Below are positions 36,066 through 44,341 of a stretch of 64,000 nucleotides of DNA, piece by piece. This DNA is from CAYSCX01 sp964429575 (lineage in GTDB: Bacteria > Desulfobacterota > Binatia > Binatales > Binataceae): NCBI GenBank assembly GCA_964429575.1, contig CAYSCX010000013.1, positions 9,860 to 73,859 of the forward strand, given 5' to 3'. The notes below the pieces were generated by a model. That model worked only from the letters and a program-made list of their open reading frames with translations, made no database searches and was not told the origin of the DNA. Position numbers and translations under genes: made by a program. Each line of letters starts with the position of its first letter. Positions within the stretch are counted from its first letter, which is position 1.

Positions 36066-37199
36066 ATGGCGGCGGCGCGCAAACGTGACTACTACGAGGT
36101 TCTCGGCGTCGGCTCCAGCGCCGGCGAGGACGAACTAAAGCGCGCGTATCGCAAGCTCGCCGTTCAGTCGCATCCCGATCGCAACCCCGGCGACAAGCAC
36201 GCCGAGGAGCGCTTCAAGGAAATCAACGAGGCGTACCAGGTTCTCTCGGACTCAGATAAGCGCGCGCAGTACGACCGCTTCGGCCACGCCGCCTTCCAAG
36301 GCCCCGCTGCAGCGGGCGGTTTCGGCGGCTTCGACTTCACCCAGGGCTTCGAGGAAGTCTTCTCCGACATCTTCGGCGACTTCTTCGGCACCGGCCGCGG
36401 TCGGTCGCGCGCGCGCTCGGGGCGCGGCGACGACTTGCGCTACGACCTAGAGGTCGAATTCGAGGAAGCCGCGCGCGGCGCGGAGAAGGTCGTCCGCTTC
36501 CAACGTCTTGCGCAGTGCGAGGCGTGCGGCGGAGCGCGTGCGCGGGGCGGCTCGACCGGCGTCCGCACCTGCCCCAACTGCCGCGGCACCGGACAGGTGC
36601 GAACCCAACAGGGCTTCTTCTCGATTTCGACCACCTGCGGCCAATGCCGAGGCGAAGGTTCGATCATCGCCGACCCGTGCCCGAAGTGTCAGGGGCAGGG
36701 CAGGGTGCGCAAGCAGGAAGCGCTCTCAGTGTGCGTTCCGCCCGGCGTCGACAACGGCAGCCGCCTCAAGCTCCGCGGCGAAGGCGAGGCGGGCTACGGC
36801 GGTGGCGTCGCCGGCGACTTGTACGTCGTCATTCATGTAAAGGAGCACCCGCTCTTTGTCCGCCAGGACAACGACATCGTGATCGAAGTGCCGGTCAGCT
36901 TCCCACAGGCGTCGCTCGGCTGTGAAATTGACGTGCCGACGCTCGAGGGCAAGGTGAAGCTCAAGATTCCCGCCGGCACCCAATCGGGCAAAGTCTTCAG
37001 GTTGAAGGCCAAGGGCTTCGCCGACCTCCACGGTTACGGACGCGGCGATCAACTGGTCAGACTTGCGGTCGAGACGCCGCGCCATCTCTCGGCCGAGCAG
37101 CGCAAGCTGCTCGAAGAATTCGCCAAGGCCTCGGGCGAGGACGTCAATCACCCGATGACTAGCGGCTTCATGGACAAGATCAAGCAGATGTTCGGCTAG
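36066..37199 (+). CDS. dnaJ: Chaperone protein DnaJ
   Basis: 377 aa. J domain: RDYYEVLGVGSSAGEDELKR, with the HPD motif in VQSHPDRNPGDKHAEERFKE. A Gly/Phe-rich stretch (AAGGFGGFDFTQGFEEVFSD) follows. The zinc-finger region has four CxxCxGxG-type repeats, of which one is altered: CEACGGARARGG lacks the second standard G, while CPNCRGTGQVR, CGQCRGEGSII and CPKCQGQGRVR are regular. The C-terminal substrate-binding domains follow. It stimulates DnaK ATPase. ATG 36066 is preferred to an upstream TTG. Confidence 0.96.
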   Translation: MAAARKRDYYEVLGVGSSAGEDELKRAYRKLAVQSHPDRNPGDKHAEERFKEINEAYQVLSDSDKRAQYDRFGHAAFQGPAAAGGFGGFDFTQGFEEVFSDIFGDFFGTGRGRSRARSGRGDDLRYDLEVEFEEAARGAEKVVRFQRLAQCEACGGARARGGSTGVRTCPNCRGTGQVRTQQGFFSISTTCGQCRGEGSIIADPCPKCQGQGRVRKQEALSVCVPPGVDNGSRLKLRGEGEAGYGGGVAGDLYVVIHVKEHPLFVRQDNDIVIEVPVSFPQASLGCEIDVPTLEGKVKLKIPAGTQSGKVFRLKAKGFADLHGYGRGDQLVRLAVETPRHLSAEQRKLLEEFAKASGEDVNHPMTSGFMDKIKQMFG

Positions 37200-37236
37200 G
37201 CGCGCAGCTCGCGACGCCTTGATTTCGTACTGCTTC

Positions 37237-38079
37237 TTAGCGGCGCTTGAGCTGCCATATGAGCGCCAAAGGCACTCCGGCGATCGCAGCGCGGAACGCT
37301 TTAGGAGCCAGATCCACGATTCCGGTCATCGCGATCTCGTTGTCGCTCCACTTGGTCGCGACGCAACCGGCAATGTCGAGCCCGCAGCTTAAGAACGCGG
37401 CGACGTAGTCAGCGATTCCATGGGTGTAGGAGCGGACGATCCCTCTGGCGCCGTCTGCGCGGCGAAAGAACGCGCCGCCGCCCAAAACGGCGTTCATCGG
37501 ATGAAACACTGACACGATGACGGAGCCGCCACGTCGCACGACTCGGCTCAGTTCCCGGGCCGGCGTTGCGAGATCGGCGCAATGATCGAGAGCGAGCGCG
37601 CATACTGCCACGTCGAAACTTTCCGTTCGAAGCGGCAGGGACTTCAAATCTCCCGTGAAAAACTGCGCCTTTGGGACTTTCTCATGGGCGCGCACAAGCA
37701 TCGGCGTGGACGCATCGACTCCGACCGTGTCGAACCCGCGTGCGCACAAGTAATCCGCGTGGCGTCCGGTGCCGCATGCGGCGTCGAGCGCACAGCCGAG
37801 CGGCAGCGCGTCGATCATGGATCTCACGATCGGTTCTTCCGTTGTGATCAACGGATTGAAACGGTCGTCATAGGTCGCCGACCATTCGCGATATCCGCTC
37901 GCAACCTCGTACTCCATCAGCTCGACCGCATCGTTCAACGGGTTGCTGTCCATCGAATTTGCGAACTGAACGAGTTCGCGCGCGTGGGGATCGGCGATGT
38001 CCGCGCCGCGGAGCCAAGTGCGCAGAACCGCCATGCCTTGAATTCCGAGCGCGTACTGGAGGAGGCGGACTTTTGGCAT
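37237..38079 (-). CDS. SAM-dependent class I methyltransferase
   Basis: 280 aa from ATG 38079. An N-terminal helical cap (about 1-95, ending YREWSATYDDRFNPLITTEE) precedes the Rossmann core: CALDAACGTGRHADYLCARG is motif I, VGVDASTPMLVRAHEKVP holds the acidic loop, FDVAVCALALDHCADLATPA is motif II/III. The order resembles UbiE/BioC-type small-molecule methyltransferases; substrate unknown. It is convergent with dnaJ (37 bp apart) and is downstream of aroE with a 14-bp gap. Confidence 0.82.
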   Translation of the reverse strand: MPKVRLLQYALGIQGMAVLRTWLRGADIADPHARELVQFANSMDSNPLNDAVELMEYEVASGYREWSATYDDRFNPLITTEEPIVRSMIDALPLGCALDAACGTGRHADYLCARGFDTVGVDASTPMLVRAHEKVPKAQFFTGDLKSLPLRTESFDVAVCALALDHCADLATPARELSRVVRRGGSVIVSVFHPMNAVLGGGAFFRRADGARGIVRSYTHGIADYVAAFLSCGLDIAGCVATKWSDNEIAMTGIVDLAPKAFRAAIAGVPLALIWQLKRR

Positions 38080-38093
38080 CAACCTGCCTCGAT

Positions 38094-38975
38094 TCAAACC
38101 AATCGGCGTCCCAGTGCCCGCGACAGCGCTGCTTGCATCACACCTCGCGGCGGCGCGACTCCGTTGAAGAGCCGGAACGCGAGCTCGCCCTGCGCGACCA
38201 GCATCCCCGCGCCGTCGGCGCATCGGCGCGCGGATTTGCGCGCGAGTCGGACCAGTGGCGTCGGCGTTTTCGAATAGACAAGGTCATAAAATAGGCAACT
38301 GCGCGGGGTGAGTCTGCAATTCAACGGCGCGAATCTGCGCGTTACCAAGCCCATCGGAGTTGCGTTGATAACGAGCTGCGCACTGGCGAGCACGCGCGCA
38401 TCTGTCAATGCGTCGAGCCCACGTGCAGTGATTCGCCCGCCTCCGATGCCGAGCCGCGCAAAACGGCGCGCCAGTGATCGCGCGCGGGCAGTTGTCCGAT
38501 TCGCGATGACGATCTGTTTCGCCCCCAGCCGCGCGCATGCAAGCACCGCCGCAGCGCCGCCGCCCCCCGCGCCGATCACCACCGCCACTCGGCTCTGAGC
38601 ACGCACGCCGAGCCGCCGAAGTTCGCTCTCCAGACCGCGCGCATCGGTGTTGTCGCCGTAAAGCCGCCCGTTGCGGTTGACGATACAATTCACCGCGCCG
38701 AGCATGCGCGCCTCGCTGCTTACGCGCTTCACGATTGCTGCCGCACGTTCCTTATGCGGCACGGTCAGATTCACACCGATAAGGCCGAGTGCGGGAATCG
38801 AGCGGATCGCATCGTCGAGATCGCCGGCGCGAACGTGCAACGCAACATACAGGCGGTTCATGCCGAGCGCGCGGTACGCCGCGTTATGCATCGCGGGCGA
38901 GGCCGAATGCTCGACTGGATCGCCGAACACCGCCGCGACGAGTGTGCGGCCATCGATGGCGCCTTGTTTGGTCAT
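38094..38975 (-). CDS. aroE: Shikimate dehydrogenase
   Basis: 293 aa from ATG 38975; a longer version from 39008 adds a non-conserved tail. Substrate motifs: FGDPVEHSASPAMHNAAY, GVNLTVPHKERAA with the catalytic Lys, and GDNTDARGLESEL with the catalytic Asp. Cofactor motif: AVVIGAGGGGAAAVLACARL, then IANRTTARARSLA with Arg/Thr favouring NADP. NATPMGL is present. It reduces 3-dehydroshikimate in aromatic amino acid synthesis. It lies between pyrE and the methyltransferase on the minus strand, not with other aro genes. Confidence 0.92.
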   Translation of the reverse strand: MTKQGAIDGRTLVAAVFGDPVEHSASPAMHNAAYRALGMNRLYVALHVRAGDLDDAIRSIPALGLIGVNLTVPHKERAAAIVKRVSSEARMLGAVNCIVNRNGRLYGDNTDARGLESELRRLGVRAQSRVAVVIGAGGGGAAAVLACARLGAKQIVIANRTTARARSLARRFARLGIGGGRITARGLDALTDARVLASAQLVINATPMGLVTRRFAPLNCRLTPRSCLFYDLVYSKTPTPLVRLARKSARRCADGAGMLVAQGELAFRLFNGVAPPRGVMQAALSRALGRRLV

Positions 38976-39014
38976 TGCAAGCGGCGAGTGATACTCGTGC
39001 GGGCGCAAACGATC

Positions 39015-39587
39015 CTAGCTTGTCGGTTTGCCGCGCTGATGGACCTGCCATATTTCGTCCGCTGAGAAAAGAAAGCGGTATTGAAGTCCCGCCTTCGCAA
39101 ATGCCTCCGCACCTCCCTCGCCGCGATCGGCGAGCGCGATGACGTTCGTCACATTCGCGCCGGCGTCACGCGCTGCGGCCGCCGCATCGAGGCATGATCC
39201 TCCACTCGTTACCGTGTCTTCCACGATCGCTGTCGCGATACCGGCGCGAAACGCGCCCTCGATACGTTGTTGAAGGCCGTGCTGCTTCGTCTCCTTGCGC
39301 ACGAAGAAGCCTGTCAGTTCGATGTTGCGCCGGAATGCCGCGGCGAGGATCGCGTCGGTGACGGGAATCGCCGCCGCCGCCATTCCTCCCACCTGCGAAA
39401 CCCGCGCGTCGCTGACAAAGTCGATCAACAACTCGCCGGCCAGGAATGCGCCGCGCGGAAGCATCAGCACGCGGCGGCAGTCGAGATAGTAATTCGATGT
39501 GCGCCCGGATGAGAGTGTGACCGTGCGATCAAAGCACGACTCGCGTGCGAGAAGTTCCAGCAATTCCTTGCGTTGGCTTGGGTCCAT
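39015..39587 (-). CDS. pyrE: Orotate phosphoribosyltransferase
   Basis: 190 aa. The PRPP-binding motif TAIVEDTVTSGGSCLDAAAA is complete; the N-terminal FDRTVTLSSGRTSNYYLDCR and the GGMAAAAIPVTDAI loop are typical, and the flexible loop is VRKETKQHGLQQRIEG with its Lys/His residues. It makes OMP from orotate in pyrimidine synthesis. It heads a pyrE-aroE-methyltransferase run on the minus strand and is divergent from the type III PKS operon. Confidence 0.92.
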   Translation of the reverse strand: MDPSQRKELLELLARESCFDRTVTLSSGRTSNYYLDCRRVLMLPRGAFLAGELLIDFVSDARVSQVGGMAAAAIPVTDAILAAAFRRNIELTGFFVRKETKQHGLQQRIEGAFRAGIATAIVEDTVTSGGSCLDAAAAARDAGANVTNVIALADRGEGGAEAFAKAGLQYRFLFSADEIWQVHQRGKPTS

Positions 39588-39683
39588 GACTGGCGCAGAA
39601 TCTTATCGAATGGGGGCAGCCGCACAAGCGGATGGAACCGCGACAGTTCGTGATCGGTTCACATGGTGGCGGCACGCGATCAG

Positions 39684-39726
39684 GGTGTACTACACCACAA
39701 CGAGTCGATCATGGGCGTTCGCGCCC
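39684..39726 (+). promoter_or_regulatory. Palindrome and UUCG hairpin in front of the type III PKS operon
   Basis: A perfect palindrome GGTGTA-C-TACACC (39684-39696) lies 43 bp before the PKS start codon, and a GGGCG-TTCG-CGCCC stem-loop with a stable UUCG-type loop (39713-39726) ends 13 bp before the GTG. The first has the shape of a small dimeric repressor site; the second would sit in the mRNA leader next to the ribosome binding site. Function is inference from position. Confidence 0.3.
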
Positions 39727-39739
39727 GAAACGAGGCATA

Positions 39740-40816
39740 GTGACCTCAAGCGAAATAACAGCACCCGTGCTCGCGAGCGCCGCCGGCGCCTTTCCGCCGC
39801 ATTACGTCGAGCAATCCGAGCTCACCGCCGCCCTGCGGCAGATGTGGATCCGCCGCAATCGCGACGCTGCCGCGTTCGATCGCATTCAACGCGCCCTCGG
39901 CGTCGCCGGTCGCCACATCGCGTTGGACATTAGCAAGTACCAGGCGCTCGATACCTTCGCCAAATCCAATCAAGCGTGGATCGAAGTCGCGCCCGGCGTT
40001 GGCGAAGCCGCCGCCCGGATTGCGCTCGGCCGCGCCGGACTCGCCGGCCGCGACGTCGACCACATCTTCTTCGTCACCGTCACCGGAATCTCGACGCCCA
40101 GCATCGACACCCGCATCGCCAGCGCGCTTGCCATGCGCCGGCATGTGAAGCGCACTCCAATTTTCGGCCTCGGGTGCGCCGCAGGCGCCTCGGCCCTCGC
40201 GCGCGCGGCCGACTACGTGCGTGCGTACCCCGACGAAATTGCATTGGTGGTGTCGGTGGAGCTCTGCTCGCTGACACTTCAAAGGGACGACCTCTCGATC
40301 GCCAACATCATCGCGTCGGGACTGTTCGGCGATGGCGGCGCAGCGGCGGTCGTCGCCGGCGCGCAACGCCATGGGTTGCGCGGGCCGCGGATCATCGCGA
40401 CCCGGCCGATTCTCTATCCTGACACCGAGCGCATCCTCGGCTGGGACATGGTCGAATCAGGATTCAAGATCGTCCTCGCCAGCGAGCTTCCCGAGCTGGT
40501 GCGCGCGAACATCGCCCGCGACGTGGACGGCCTCCTGGCCGAGCACGGACTCGCACGCTCTGACATCCGCCATTGGATCGCACACACCGGCGGTCCCAAG
40601 GTTTTGCGCGCGATGGAGCAGGCGCTCGCGCTGCCTGAAGGCGCGCTTGCCCGTTCGTGGCGCTCGCTCAGAACGGTCGGCAATCTTTCCTCAGCGTCGG
40701 TGCTGTTCATTCTCGCCGAACTGCTCGATGAATCATCGGCGGAGGAGGGCGACTACGGGCTGGTCGTTGCGATGGGACCCGGTTTCTCGGTCGAAATGGT
40801 CCTCCTGAAGTGGTGA
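39740..40816 (+). CDS. Type III polyketide synthase (alkylresorcinol/alkylpyrone synthase-like)
   Basis: 358 aa from GTG 39740. All three chalcone-synthase-fold catalytic residues are visible: Cys about 146 in FGLGCAAGASALARA, His about 282 in WIAHTGGPKVLRAM and Asn about 315 in LRTVGNLSSASVL. MVESGFKIVLA and MGPGFSVEMVLL are typical of bacterial members. The enzyme would extend a fatty acyl starter with malonyl-CoA to make a resorcinol, pyrone or phloroglucinol ring lipid. It overlaps the methyltransferase gene, which overlaps a flavoprotein gene, giving the order of the srsABC phenolic-lipid operon of Streptomyces. Confidence 0.92.
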   Translation: MTSSEITAPVLASAAGAFPPHYVEQSELTAALRQMWIRRNRDAAAFDRIQRALGVAGRHIALDISKYQALDTFAKSNQAWIEVAPGVGEAAARIALGRAGLAGRDVDHIFFVTVTGISTPSIDTRIASALAMRRHVKRTPIFGLGCAAGASALARAADYVRAYPDEIALVVSVELCSLTLQRDDLSIANIIASGLFGDGGAAAVVAGAQRHGLRGPRIIATRPILYPDTERILGWDMVESGFKIVLASELPELVRANIARDVDGLLAEHGLARSDIRHWIAHTGGPKVLRAMEQALALPEGALARSWRSLRTVGNLSSASVLFILAELLDESSAEEGDYGLVVAMGPGFSVEMVLLKW

Positions 40817-41382
40817 TCTCGCTTCGCACTTATCTGATCCTGCTCGCAGCCGTCGGGGTGGAGCGCCTCTACGAGCTCACGATCGCGCGCCGCAATGCTC
40901 ACGTTGCACTCGCGCGCGGCGCTACGGAGGTTGGGCGAGGTCACTACCGCGTGATGGTGGTGCTCCACGTGCTGTTCCTCTCGTCGTGTGCGGCCGAGGC
41001 GCTTACCATCGCGACACTGCCAGCGCCGATTGTGCAGTGGAGCGCTGTCGCTGCTGCGTTGCTCGCGCAATTGCTCCGTTACTGGGCGATTTTGACGCTC
41101 GGCGATCGCTGGAACACCCGAATCATCGTTTTCCCCGACTCATCGCCGGTGACGCGCGGTCCTTATCGATTCATCCGCCATCCCAACTACGTCGCAGTCG
41201 TCATTGAGATGTTCGCGGTGCCCGCAATCGCGGGATGCTGGCTTACCGCCATTCTGTTCTCTCTCGCCAATGCAATTCTTCTTGCGGTACGAATTCGAGC
41301 AGAAGAACGCGCGATGGGCCAGAATTACTCGCGCGCCTTCTCCGGTCGTTCGCGCTTCATTCCGGGTGTGCGCGGTGCCTGA
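40810..41382 (+). CDS. Isoprenylcysteine carboxyl methyltransferase (ICMT) family membrane methyltransferase
   Basis: 190 aa from a GTG pair at 40810/40813 that overlaps the PKS stop. It has four or five hydrophobic segments and the ICMT motifs LRYWAILTLGDRWNTRIIVF, TRGPYRFIRHPNYVAVVIEM (the RHPxY SAM-binding motif) and RIRAEERAMGQNYSRAF. Relatives of this family next to type III PKS genes (SrsB, BpsB) O-methylate the alkylresorcinol or alkylpyrone hydroxyl group. The same role is proposed here from the operon. Confidence 0.88.
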   Translation: MVISLRTYLILLAAVGVERLYELTIARRNAHVALARGATEVGRGHYRVMVVLHVLFLSSCAAEALTIATLPAPIVQWSAVAAALLAQLLRYWAILTLGDRWNTRIIVFPDSSPVTRGPYRFIRHPNYVAVVIEMFAVPAIAGCWLTAILFSLANAILLAVRIRAEERAMGQNYSRAFSGRSRFIPGVRGA

Positions 41383-42514
41383 CGAAACTCGAAACGTCCG
41401 TGCCGCCATCGGCGAATTCGACGTCGTCATCGCAGGTGGCGGACCCGCAGGACTCGCGGTCGCGATCGAGGCGTCGCGCCGCGGCCTCAAAACTGCTGTG
41501 CTCGACCGCCGATCACTTCCGGTGGATAAGGCCTGCGGCGAGGGATTGATGCCGCCGGCCGTTAGCGCCCTCAAAGATCTCGGCGCGCTGCAGCTCCTGG
41601 CGAGCGAGGACGCCACGCCGTTTGTCGGCGTCAGATTCATTGAATCGAAAGGGCGGCATGCCGAGGCGCGCTTTCGCGGCGCCCATGGGCTGGGAGTCAG
41701 ACGGATTGCACTTGCTGAGGCGTTGAGAACGCGCGCGCTTCAGTCTGGCGCCGAGATTCACGAGGTGTGCGCGGTGCGCGGATTCACCTATGACCGCACC
41801 GGACTCGACGTCAACACCGAGCACGGTATGCTGCGCGCGCAGATGTTGGTCGCCGCCGACGGATTGCATTCGAAGCTTCGCGACGCGGCCGGTCTGGCGC
41901 TCGACTCGCGCGGGCCGCGCCGCTTCGGTATGCGCCAGCATTTCAGAATCCGGCCGTGGAGCGAATTCGTCGAGGTGTATCTCGGTGGCGACGCCGAGGC
42001 GTACGTAACGCCCGCCGGTGCGGATCGCGTTGGCGTTGCGTTCCTTTGGGAAGACGGCCGGCCGAAATGCGATCTCTCGATGCGCGGGTTCCTCGCGAAA
42101 TTCCCCGCGCTTGAGGCGCGAATTGACGGCGCCGACTCGGACTCCGATGTGCGTGGCGCGGGACCGCTCGCACGCGCCGCAAGAGCTCGTGTCGCGGATC
42201 GGTTTGCCTTAGTTGGCGACGCGGCGGGCTACGTCGATGCGATAACCGGCGAAGGGCTCTCGCTCGCGCTCGTCGGCGGACAGTCGCTCGGGCGGATGCT
42301 GCCCGATGCACTCGCACGCGGCGCGACGCGCGAGTCTTTGCGCGCATACCAGCGCGAATCGGCGCGCCAGTACCGCCGCTACGCGTTCGTTACTCGTTCG
42401 ATGCTCGCGATGGCGCGCCGTTCACGGATGCGCGAGCTCGCCGTCGGATTGCTCGCGAGACATCCGCGCACATTCGACGCGCTACTCAATTGGGCCCTCG
42501 CCGGCGCATATTGA
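41375..42514 (+). CDS. FAD-dependent oxidoreductase/hydroxylase (SrsC-like position)
   Basis: 379 aa from GTG 41375, overlapping the methyltransferase stop by 8 bp. The dinucleotide fold is FDVVIAGGGPAGLAVAIEAS, followed by CGEGLMPPAVSALKDLGAL, the arm ADGLHSKLRDAAGLALDSRG and the GD motif FALVGDAAGYVDAITGEGLS. It belongs with geranylgeranyl reductase-like and PHBH-like FAD enzymes. In the srsABC and related operons the third gene hydroxylates the phenolic lipid to a quinone; this is the likely role here. The last gene of the coupled trio. Confidence 0.87.
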   Translation: MPDETRNVRAAIGEFDVVIAGGGPAGLAVAIEASRRGLKTAVLDRRSLPVDKACGEGLMPPAVSALKDLGALQLLASEDATPFVGVRFIESKGRHAEARFRGAHGLGVRRIALAEALRTRALQSGAEIHEVCAVRGFTYDRTGLDVNTEHGMLRAQMLVAADGLHSKLRDAAGLALDSRGPRRFGMRQHFRIRPWSEFVEVYLGGDAEAYVTPAGADRVGVAFLWEDGRPKCDLSMRGFLAKFPALEARIDGADSDSDVRGAGPLARAARARVADRFALVGDAAGYVDAITGEGLSLALVGGQSLGRMLPDALARGATRESLRAYQRESARQYRRYAFVTRSMLAMARRSRMRELAVGLLARHPRTFDALLNWALAGAY

Positions 42515-42595
42515 GCGACCTGATCCCGTTTAGTCACTCGACGCGCTCGCGCCCCGCCCGTAATGCCCTTTTCAACGTTCTGCTAGAGTGGCGGG

Positions 42596-43267
42596 ATGTT
42601 CTTCGCCCCCTTCGTTCTGATCTACTCGCTTCTCTTCTTTCTCGTTCTCGCGTTCCTGTTCGTGCTCATCGAGATTGGAATCATCAACTACGCATTCCAG
42701 CGCATCGGCCTTTCACCGGAACTTGCATTTCTCGCGCTGTTCGCGAGTCTGGCCGGTAGTTACGTAAACGTCCCGCTCCGGCGAATCGAGGGCGGCGCGG
42801 CCCACCCGGTGGAACTCGTCTCGAGCTTTGGAATCAGATACCGCGTGCCGATGCGCCTCGCGGGCGGCTCAACGATGCTTGCGGTGAACGTCGGCGGCGC
42901 GATCGTGCCGTTGCTCCTCTCGGCGTACGTTCTCTTGCTCGAACCCGCCGCAATCGCCAGCGCGCTCATCTGCACCGCAATCGTCACGCTCGTGGTGAAC
43001 CGCTTCGCACGCCCGATTCCCGGTTTGGGTATCGCGACGCCGATGCTGATTCCGCCCGTTGTCGCCGCGATCGCGGCCTATGCCCTGGGCGGCGAAAATC
43101 GCGCGGCGGTCGCCTACGTCAGCGGAGTGATGGGCACGCTGATCGGCGCGGACCTGATGAACCTCGGACGGCTCCGCGATCTTGGCGCCCCGGTCGCATC
43201 GATCGGCGGCGCCGGCACCTTCGACGGAATCTTCCTGACCGGAATCGTCGCCGTCCTGCTCGCGTAG
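42596..43267 (+). CDS. DUF1614 integral membrane protein
   Basis: 223 aa, about seven hydrophobic segments. Family-specific motifs: FASLAGSYVNVPLRRIEGG, LAVNVGGAIVPLLLSAYVLL, LGIATPMLIPPVVAAIAA, ALGGENRAAVAYVSGVMGTLIGADLMNL split over the family's core, and SIGGAGTFDGIFLTG. The GGAGTFDGIF region is conserved and suggests a catalytic or channel role, but the family is uncharacterised. It lies 81 bp after the flavoprotein on the same strand and is convergent with the VOC gene 20 bp on, so it may be part of the PKS transcript. Confidence 0.85.
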   Translation: MFFAPFVLIYSLLFFLVLAFLFVLIEIGIINYAFQRIGLSPELAFLALFASLAGSYVNVPLRRIEGGAAHPVELVSSFGIRYRVPMRLAGGSTMLAVNVGGAIVPLLLSAYVLLLEPAAIASALICTAIVTLVVNRFARPIPGLGIATPMLIPPVVAAIAAYALGGENRAAVAYVSGVMGTLIGADLMNLGRLRDLGAPVASIGGAGTFDGIFLTGIVAVLLA

Positions 43268-43287
43268 GATTCTGCTTCGGCTTGGAG

Positions 43288-43734
43288 TTACGCTTGCGAT
43301 CGCGCAGTCGCGACGCCGACCGCCCACAAGTACCCGTCGGGATCCTCGACCATCACTTCGCGCCACCCGTGCCCCTTCGACGTAGTCTGCTGCACGACGA
43401 CCGCGCCGTTTCTGCGCGCGCGTTCCTCGAGCGCGTCAGGATCGACGCCGAACAACCGCAGTTCCGCGCCCAGCCCGCGCGCGCCACCGTTTTCGAGCCG
43501 CGGATACCAGGGGTGTTGGTCATAGGTGTGATCCGCGTGAAGCATCATGTCGTGGCCCATAAGCTGCAGCGCCGCGAAATCCGGGTCGGCGTAGAGCACG
43601 CGAGCCGACATCACTTCGTGATAAAACGCGACCGCGCGCGAAATGTCGCGCACGATCAGATTCACGGCGAACTTCGGCAGCGACCGTCCGTAGCGGTCGG
43701 CTGGCATCCAAGGCTCGCCGGTTCTCTTTTTCAT
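43288..43734 (-). CDS. VOC/glyoxalase-fold protein
   Basis: 148 aa. A vicinal-oxygen-chelate fold, with beta-alpha-beta-beta-beta pattern LPKFAVNLIVRDISRAVAFY ... AALQLMGHDMMLHADHTYDQ and VMVEDPDGYLWAVG at the end. Possible metal ligands are His in HDMMLHADH and Glu in EVMVEDPDG. Members include glyoxalases, dioxygenases and resistance proteins; function here unknown. It starts 4 bp inside the end of pdxT and is therefore the last gene of the vitamin B6 operon. Confidence 0.82.
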   Translation of the reverse strand: MKKRTGEPWMPADRYGRSLPKFAVNLIVRDISRAVAFYHEVMSARVLYADPDFAALQLMGHDMMLHADHTYDQHPWYPRLENGGARGLGAELRLFGVDPDALEERARRNGAVVVQQTTSKGHGWREVMVEDPDGYLWAVGVATARSQA

Positions 43735-44294
43735 GGTGCGCTTCCCTGTTGCGGAGCGGCGTGCTGCGCCGCGCGCACGATGTCATACACGCGCCTATCA
43801 TCTGTGAGTTCAGGGTGGAACGTTGCGGCGAACACCCGTCCCTCGCGGACCAACGCCGGTTCGCCTTGGTAGCGCGCGAGCACTTCCACATGCGGTCCGG
43901 TGCGCACGATGCGCGGGGCGCGGATGAACACGCCTGGCAAAGGCGGCTCCAGCGTCGCCTCGAAGGAGTCGATTTGCCGTCCCCACGCGTTCCGCTCGAC
44001 GTCGATATCGATCATTGCCCATGATTGCTGCGCGGGCCGGGTCACGTTCTTCGCGAGCAGTATCGCCCCCGCGCACGTGCCGAACACGATTGCGCCGCGC
44101 ACGATGAGGCGCCGCACTGCTTCCTCGATACCGCTTGCGTCGAGCAGCCGCAGCAACGTGGTCGATTCGCCACCCGGGATTACGAGCAGGTCGAGCGTGT
44201 CGATCTGCGAGGCAGTGCGTATTTCGGCGGCGCCATCGAGCGCCGCGGCATGCGCGGCGAAGTCGCCTTGCAGCGCAAGCACTCCGGTTCTCAT
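43731..44294 (-). CDS. pdxT: PLP synthase glutaminase subunit
   Basis: 187 aa from ATG 44294. Triad of class I glutaminases: nucleophile Cys in VFGTCAGAILLAKNV, His and Glu in AATFHPELTDDRRVY. N-terminal MRTGVLALQGDFAAHAA and IPGGESTTLLRLLD are standard. PdxT makes ammonia that is channelled to PdxS. It lies 47 bp after a PLP-dependent decarboxylase gene instead of following pdxS directly, and overlaps a VOC gene by 4 bp. Confidence 0.95.
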   Translation of the reverse strand: MRTGVLALQGDFAAHAAALDGAAEIRTASQIDTLDLLVIPGGESTTLLRLLDASGIEEAVRRLIVRGAIVFGTCAGAILLAKNVTRPAQQSWAMIDIDVERNAWGRQIDSFEATLEPPLPGVFIRAPRIVRTGPHVEVLARYQGEPALVREGRVFAATFHPELTDDRRVYDIVRAAQHAAPQQGSAP

Positions 44295-44341
44295 CTTCGT
44301 ACCCACCATTCTATTCAGCTTCGCGCGTCCGAAGCTGCGCG

